Assembly: GCA_003343845.1 (NCBI GenBank)
Contig: QAKK01000004.1
Location: 1-64,000, forward strand
Direction: 5' to 3'
Length of the DNA stretch: 64,000 bases
Source of the DNA: Oscillospiraceae bacterium
GTDB taxonomy: Bacteria > Bacillota > Clostridia > Oscillospirales > CAG-272
Of the stretch, positions 59,977 to 64,000 are shown in pieces. The translations under genes and the position numbers were made by a program. Position 1 is the first letter of the stretch; every line of letters starts with the position of its first letter. The notes below the pieces were generated by a model that saw only the letters and a list, made by a program, of their open reading frames with translations, was not told the origin of the DNA and did not search any database.

Positions 59977-61658
59977 AAACGCTGTATATCCGCCTTGCCG
60001 CGGACGGCATCCGCCGCAACCGCCGGTTTTATCTCCCCTTCCTGCTGACCGCTGCGGGCGTGAGCGCGGTGCAGTATATCCTGTTCTTCCTCACGGGCGA
60101 TGACGGGCTTGACAAGATCTCCGGCGGCGCGACGCTGCGCGTCATTCTGCAACTCGGCAGCTTTGTCATCGCCGTGTTCGCAGCGCTGTTCCTGTTCTAC
60201 ACGCACGCTTTTCTGACCAGACGGCGCGGGCGTGAATTCGGGCTGTACAGCGTGCTTGGCATGGGCAAGCGCAGCCTTGCCGCTATTCTTTTCTGGGAGA
60301 CGCTGCTCTCCTTTGCCGCATCACTCTCGGTCGGGCTGCTCGCGGGCGCGGCGCTTGCCAAGCTGGCGGAGCTGGGACTTTACCGCATCACGGGCGGTAC
60401 GGTGAACTACAGCCTTCGCCTCTCGGGTGCGGGGCTGGGCGAGACGGCTTTGGTTTTCGGCGTCATCTTCCTTCTGCTGTTTCTTGATTCGCTCCGCCGC
60501 ATCGGCTTTGCAGACACCGTTACGCTCACCAAGAGCGAAAATCTCGGCGAGAAGCCGCCGCGTGCCAACCCTGTTCTCGGCGTGCTCGGGCTTTTGCTGA
60601 TTCTCGGTGCGTATGCGCTGGCAATCACCATCAAAGACCCCATCGCCGCAATCGGTCTGTTTTTCCTTGCGGTGCTGATGGTGATTGTGGGCACATATCT
60701 TGTCTTTATTGCCGGTTCGGTGCTGCTTTGCCGCCTGCTGCAAAGGAATAAGCGGTATTATTACAAGCCCGCGCATTTCATCTCGGTCTCCTCGATGGCG
60801 TTCCGCATGAAGCAAAACGGCGCAGGGCTTGCCTCGGTCTGCATTCTCGCCACGATGGTGCTGGTGATGATTTCCTCCACCACCTGCCTCTATTTCGGCG
60901 AGGAGGATGTCGTGCGCACCCGTTATCCCGAGGATATGCGCGTTGAATTTGTTTTTTGGGACGATGAGACGACGGACGCATCGGCATCGGATACCGACGC
61001 TGTGCGCGCACTTGTGCTTGCCGAGGCGGCGGACGCTGGCGTCGAGCCGACGGATTTTCAGGAGAACTTTACCGTTTATCCGAAAAGCGGCAACGCGCGC
61101 TATATCTGCACCTTTGACACGGCGGCGGACGACGACGCGCAGACCGCGCTCTGGCGCGCGCTGCTGCGTCGGTTCGGGACGGATGAAGCAAAAGAACAGT
61201 ATGGCTATGCGCAATTCTTCTGCGACAGCCGCGCGGTTGCGCGCGGAGACTTCTACGGCTCGTTCGGCGGTCTGTTCTTCCTCGGCATTCTGCTGTCGGC
61301 GGTCTTTATCTGTGCCGCCGTGCTGATCCTGTACTACAAGCAGATCACCGAGGCGGCGGAGGATGCGTCGCGTTTTGCCATCATGCAGAAGGTCGGCATG
61401 ACCGCACGGGAGATTCGGCGGAGCGTCAACTCACAGATGCTGACCGTGTTCTTCCTGCCGCTGCTCCTGGCAGGGGTGCACCTCGCCTGCGCCTTCCCGA
61501 TGATCGCCAAACTGCTCACGCTTTTCGGCATGTACAACACCGGGCTGTTTGCTGCTACCACGGGGGTGAGCTTTGCAGTCTTCGCCGCGCTCTATGCGTT
61601 GGTCTGGCGTGTGACCTCCGGCGCGTACTGCGACATCGTCGGCGGCACGCATGCTTGA
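59973..61658 (+). CDS. BceB-type FtsX-domain permease
   Basis: A 561-residue permease with about ten membrane helices. An FtsX domain lies near residues 60-180 (FLTRRRGREFGLYSVLGMGKRSLAAI), and a large outside segment of about 110 residues (about 320-430) between helices 7 and 8 is the peptide-sensing part; it is shorter than the roughly 200 residues of B. subtilis BceB. The last three helices include FAIMQKVGMTAREIRRSVNSQ. The pair would sense or release lipid-II-cycle antibiotics such as bacitracin or lantibiotics; the true substrate is not known. Confidence 0.9.
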   Translation: MKTLYIRLAADGIRRNRRFYLPFLLTAAGVSAVQYILFFLTGDDGLDKISGGATLRVILQLGSFVIAVFAALFLFYTHAFLTRRRGREFGLYSVLGMGKRSLAAILFWETLLSFAASLSVGLLAGAALAKLAELGLYRITGGTVNYSLRLSGAGLGETALVFGVIFLLLFLDSLRRIGFADTVTLTKSENLGEKPPRANPVLGVLGLLLILGAYALAITIKDPIAAIGLFFLAVLMVIVGTYLVFIAGSVLLCRLLQRNKRYYYKPAHFISVSSMAFRMKQNGAGLASVCILATMVLVMISSTTCLYFGEEDVVRTRYPEDMRVEFVFWDDETTDASASDTDAVRALVLAEAADAGVEPTDFQENFTVYPKSGNARYICTFDTAADDDAQTALWRALLRRFGTDEAKEQYGYAQFFCDSRAVARGDFYGSFGGLFFLGILLSAVFICAAVLILYYKQITEAAEDASRFAIMQKVGMTAREIRRSVNSQMLTVFFLPLLLAGVHLACAFPMIAKLLTLFGMYNTGLFAATTGVSFAVFAALYALVWRVTSGAYCDIVGGTHA

Positions 61659-61683
61659 CACTTTCTCCCATATATGCTATACT
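61655..61683 (+). promoter_or_regulatory. Promoter of the lipoprotein gene, overlapping the permease stop
   Basis: TTGACA (61655-61660), 17-base spacer, TATACT (61678-61683) with TGC before it. The permease TGA lies inside the -35 box. Confidence 0.85.
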
Positions 61684-61733
61684 GAAACCATACAGGGAAA
61701 CTGACGATATACAGGGTGAATGGGAGGGATACC

Positions 61734-62732
61734 ATGCAAAAGAAACTGTTGCTTATTCTGACCGTCGCCGCGCTTGCGGCGGCACTCGCCGCCTGCGGCG
61801 GGGAGCAGCCGATGCATTCGGACGCGCCCGCAACCGATTTGCCGACTTCGCTGACGACACAGACGGAGCCTGCCGCGCAGACCTCTGAAACAACCGCACC
61901 GCCCGAAACAACCGAAACAACCGAATCCGCATCCGGGGATGCGATCACTTCGCTTGCCGACTGGGACAAACTGAATGCGGACGGCACTTATTCCGACAGG
62001 ACGCGTGCCTTCTTAGGCAGATTTCTCGGTGAGAACACTACCGGGATTGCCGAGTTTGACACGGTGCAAATCTCGGACTATCGCATCGCGCGTCTCGAAC
62101 CGGAGGTCGGCATCAACAGGCTGCTGTTTACATTCACGGTCGATGCGTCGGGGCTTGACACCCTGCCGCCCGGGCGGTATGAGACGGTGGTTGAAGAACT
62201 GCGCGACCTGGCGATGACCTTCCTCGGTGACGACCCGCGCGACGCGGTATATCCCGCGAACGGAGAGAGCTGCGACAGCTGCGCCGAGACCTACTCCGAG
62301 CTGCTTGCGTCCTGCTATATCTGGCACTATCCCGCATACGGCGCATGGAATGCGGAAAACTGCGGCGTGTTTCCGGTAAACTACATTGTCGACCGTTACG
62401 GCAACCACGATAAGATGGCGGAGGACACCTTTGCCGACCTTGCCGAGCGGCTGTTCGGCTTCCCGCGGGAGCTTGTCGGGAGGTTTTCGACGACGGATGA
62501 AAACGGTCGTCGATGGGTGTATTCCGGCGGCCTCGGTGGCATTTTTTATGCCGTGCGTGCCGCGCATCGCATAGAGACGGACGGGCGACATGTGCTCACC
62601 GTGCAGTATTTTGCCGACGACAATCATTTTGTGCCGTCGGTGCGCGTTGAATATGCCTTCGGCACGGACGGCGAGATCTACGGTACGACCGTGGTCGGCG
62701 ATTCCCCCTATAAGCCCTACGGCGTGAACTAA
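61734..62732 (+). CDS. Putative lipoprotein, function unknown
   Basis: A 332-residue protein with a lipoprotein signal ending in LAAC (Cys21) and a linker rich in Thr, Glu and Pro up to about residue 75. The mature domain has several paired Cys (CDSCAETYSELLASCY) and many aromatic residues; I do not recognise it. GGGAGGG before the ATG at 61734 decides the start. It follows the Bce module but has its own promoter. Confidence 0.78.
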   Translation: MQKKLLLILTVAALAAALAACGGEQPMHSDAPATDLPTSLTTQTEPAAQTSETTAPPETTETTESASGDAITSLADWDKLNADGTYSDRTRAFLGRFLGENTTGIAEFDTVQISDYRIARLEPEVGINRLLFTFTVDASGLDTLPPGRYETVVEELRDLAMTFLGDDPRDAVYPANGESCDSCAETYSELLASCYIWHYPAYGAWNAENCGVFPVNYIVDRYGNHDKMAEDTFADLAERLFGFPRELVGRFSTTDENGRRWVYSGGLGGIFYAVRAAHRIETDGRHVLTVQYFADDNHFVPSVRVEYAFGTDGEIYGTTVVGDSPYKPYGVN

Positions 62733-62751
62733 AAGCGCGGGCACTATCTTT

Positions 62752-62828
62752 GGTTTCCCCCAAGGGGGGAAGGGTTGGACGCGACGGGTGATTCGACGGT
62801 CGCTCTCTACGGGTTTGCGCTTTCCTCC
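62752..62828. repeat. Degenerate C-rich intergenic repeat
   Basis: TTTCCCCCAAGGGGGGAAGG recalls the ends of the element at 51871, and a GATTCGACGGTCG part follows. It is probably a decayed copy of the same or a related repeat. Confidence 0.4.
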
Positions 62829-62831
62829 CGC

Positions 62832-62864
62832 AAAAATCAGACGGCATCACCGTCTGATTTTTTT
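62832..62864 (+). terminator. Rho-independent terminator
   Basis: A perfect 13-bp stem, AAAAATCAGACGG (62832-62844) with 62850-62862, around CATCA. Confidence 0.92.
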
Positions 62865-62867
62865 ATG

Positions 62868-62896
62868 TTGAAAACTTGGCGGCTTTCCGATATAAT
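62868..62896 (+). promoter_or_regulatory. Promoter of the AraC-type response regulator gene
   Basis: TTGAAA (62868-62873), 17-base spacer, TATAAT (62891-62896). Confidence 0.85.
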
Positions 62897-62930
62897 AATA
62901 GGTAGTAACCAAAAAGACGGAGGGCATGGT

Positions 62931-64000
62931 ATGTACACAGTCGTATTTGCGGACGATGAGGTCGAACTGCGGCAGGCGATCCTGCAAAGGATCGACTGGG
63001 AGGGGCTCGGCTTTTCCGTCGTGGCAGACGCCGAAAACGGCGTGGAAGCGCTGGAGGCGGTCGAGCAGTACGAGCCGGATCTGCTCATCACCGACATCCG
63101 GATGCCGCTGATGACCGGCATCGAGCTGGCGCGCCGGGTGCGCGAGGTCTGCCCCGCGACGCAGATCGTCTTCCTCAGCGGGTATGACGATTTCGGCTAT
63201 GCGCAGGAGGCGATCCGCTATAATGTCATCAGCTATCTGCTCAAGCCGATCTCCGCTGCCGAGCTGTCCGAGGAGCTGGGGCACATCCGCGCCAAAATGG
63301 ATGCGCGCCTGGAGGAACTACGCCATGCGGGCGCCAACCCACAGACGGAAAAGCGGCTGGCGGAAACCGAATTTCTGCTGCCGCTCCTGCTCGGCACCAG
63401 CGATGATTTTGAGCGCGACGAGGTGCTCTATGCCCGTGCCGCCGAGATCGGGCTGTTTGCCACGCCGCCGAAGCGCTTCTGCGTCGCCGTGGCAAAATTC
63501 AAGGGCGCAGACGGGCAGAACCGCACCATGGCGCGGCATATCCCGCTCACCGAGACGATTCTCTCAAAGTATATTTCGGTCTGCGTCTTCTTAGTCAACG
63601 GGCGGGTCGTGATCTTTGCCTATTCCGACAAGGACAACAGCGAGAACTTCCGCATCGCGATGCAGGACCTCGTGCAGAGCGCCGCAAAGCTCTACAGCGA
63701 GACCTGCACGGTCGGTATCAGCCGCCTGTTCACCTCGATCTCGCAGAGCGCCGCCGCCTATTTTGAGGCGGTCACGGCGCGCCGCTATTCCACCGAGGGG
63801 GCAACGCCCCTGCGCTACATCACAGACCAGGAGCACGGCTCAAAAAACGAATACGAGTACATCGAGAAGTCGGTCTTCCGCCTGGAGGAGCTGCTCAAGG
63901 TCGGCACGGAGGAGGCGCTCGCGTCCTTCCTCGAGGAGCTCTACCGCGAGTCCAATCAGCGCAGCAGCGACTATCTCGTCATTCAGATCCTGGCGACGGT
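62931..64000 (+). CDS. YesN/AraC-type response regulator, truncated by the window end
   Basis: The frame opens at 62931 after GGAGGGC and runs to the last base (356 codons visible). The receiver domain (about 1-120) shows FADDEVELRQAI, phospho-acceptor Asp in LLITDIRMPL near 55 and Lys in YLLKPISAAEL near 104. A middle region of about 230 residues follows, as in YesN-type regulators, and the AraC helix-turn-helix expected at the C-terminus lies beyond the window. Such proteins usually pair with a Cache-domain kinase and control sugar ABC transporters; that partner would be downstream. Confidence 0.9.
   Translation, partial: MYTVVFADDEVELRQAILQRIDWEGLGFSVVADAENGVEALEAVEQYEPDLLITDIRMPLMTGIELARRVREVCPATQIVFLSGYDDFGYAQEAIRYNVISYLLKPISAAELSEELGHIRAKMDARLEELRHAGANPQTEKRLAETEFLLPLLLGTSDDFERDEVLYARAAEIGLFATPPKRFCVAVAKFKGADGQNRTMARHIPLTETILSKYISVCVFLVNGRVVIFAYSDKDNSENFRIAMQDLVQSAAKLYSETCTVGISRLFTSISQSAAAYFEAVTARRYSTEGATPLRYITDQEHGSKNEYEYIEKSVFRLEELLKVGTEEALASFLEELYRESNQRSSDYLVIQILAT

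Noticed and set aside
1..64000. CRISPR array, tRNA or rRNA genes, prophage or transposase genes
   Set aside because: No regularly spaced repeats, no cloverleaf-like sequence ending in CCA, and no recognisable phage or transposase motif was seen on reading.

Overview
The window is GC-rich chromosomal DNA of a Gram-positive anaerobe of class Clostridia. The support is the gene families themselves: a PPi-type phosphofructokinase, SpoIID-like and VanY-like wall enzymes, formate-tetrahydrofolate ligase, a Bce-type peptide-resistance module, lipoprotein signals, strong AGGAGG ribosome sites and TTGACA/TATAAT promoters. Intergenic repeats of the 'cccccttggggg' kind recall those of gut Oscillospiraceae/Ruminococcaceae. 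Genus cannot be fixed from the sequence alone. Nearly all genes are on the + strand; only a pyrophosphate phosphofructokinase and an 80-residue membrane protein are on the - strand. No rRNA, tRNA, CRISPR array, phage or transposase gene was recognised.

Layout. 1-4.4 kb: an inverted-repeat-bounded mini-element, a lipoprotein, and a nitroreductase coupled to a large unrecognised alpha/beta hydrolase. 4.4-8.4 kb: a methionine operon (metF, a detached MetH reactivation domain, metH lacking that domain). 8.7-11.4 kb: an iron-type ABC transporter whose permease is cut off and joined to the tail of an unrelated gene. 11.8-20.6 kb: a polymer O-acetylation pair (MBOAT + DHHW/AlgJ-like), recG, rarA, a pseudouridine synthase and tex. 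20.8-33.4 kb: a shared sugar-ABC ATPase, CPBP protease, tadA, dinB, SpoIID-like protein, PPi-phosphofructokinase, a WecG/TagA glycosyltransferase, gap, VanY-type carboxypeptidase and an SNF symporter. 33.5-40 kb: a small membrane protein, fhs-guaB, and a TetR regulator beside oleate hydratase.

40.2-50.6 kb is one arginine/carbamoyl-phosphate operon, argC-argJ-argB-argD-argF-carA-carB, with stop/start overlaps from argB onward. Its last gene is a CarB-DapF fusion whose epimerase half lacks the first catalytic cysteine; this is the most unusual object in the window. ilvE follows from its own promoter. 52-62.7 kb is an envelope-stress region: a membrane-anchored XRE regulator, a TetR-DUF4097 lipoprotein-ABC exporter operon with a 28-bp palindrome at its start, and a complete Bce-like two-component/ABC module with a TTACA-N4-TGTAA box before the transporter. 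A lipoprotein and a truncated AraC-type response regulator close the window.

Many promoters and hairpin terminators can be read directly, so most operon limits are well supported. Functions are assigned from family motifs; no database search was possible.
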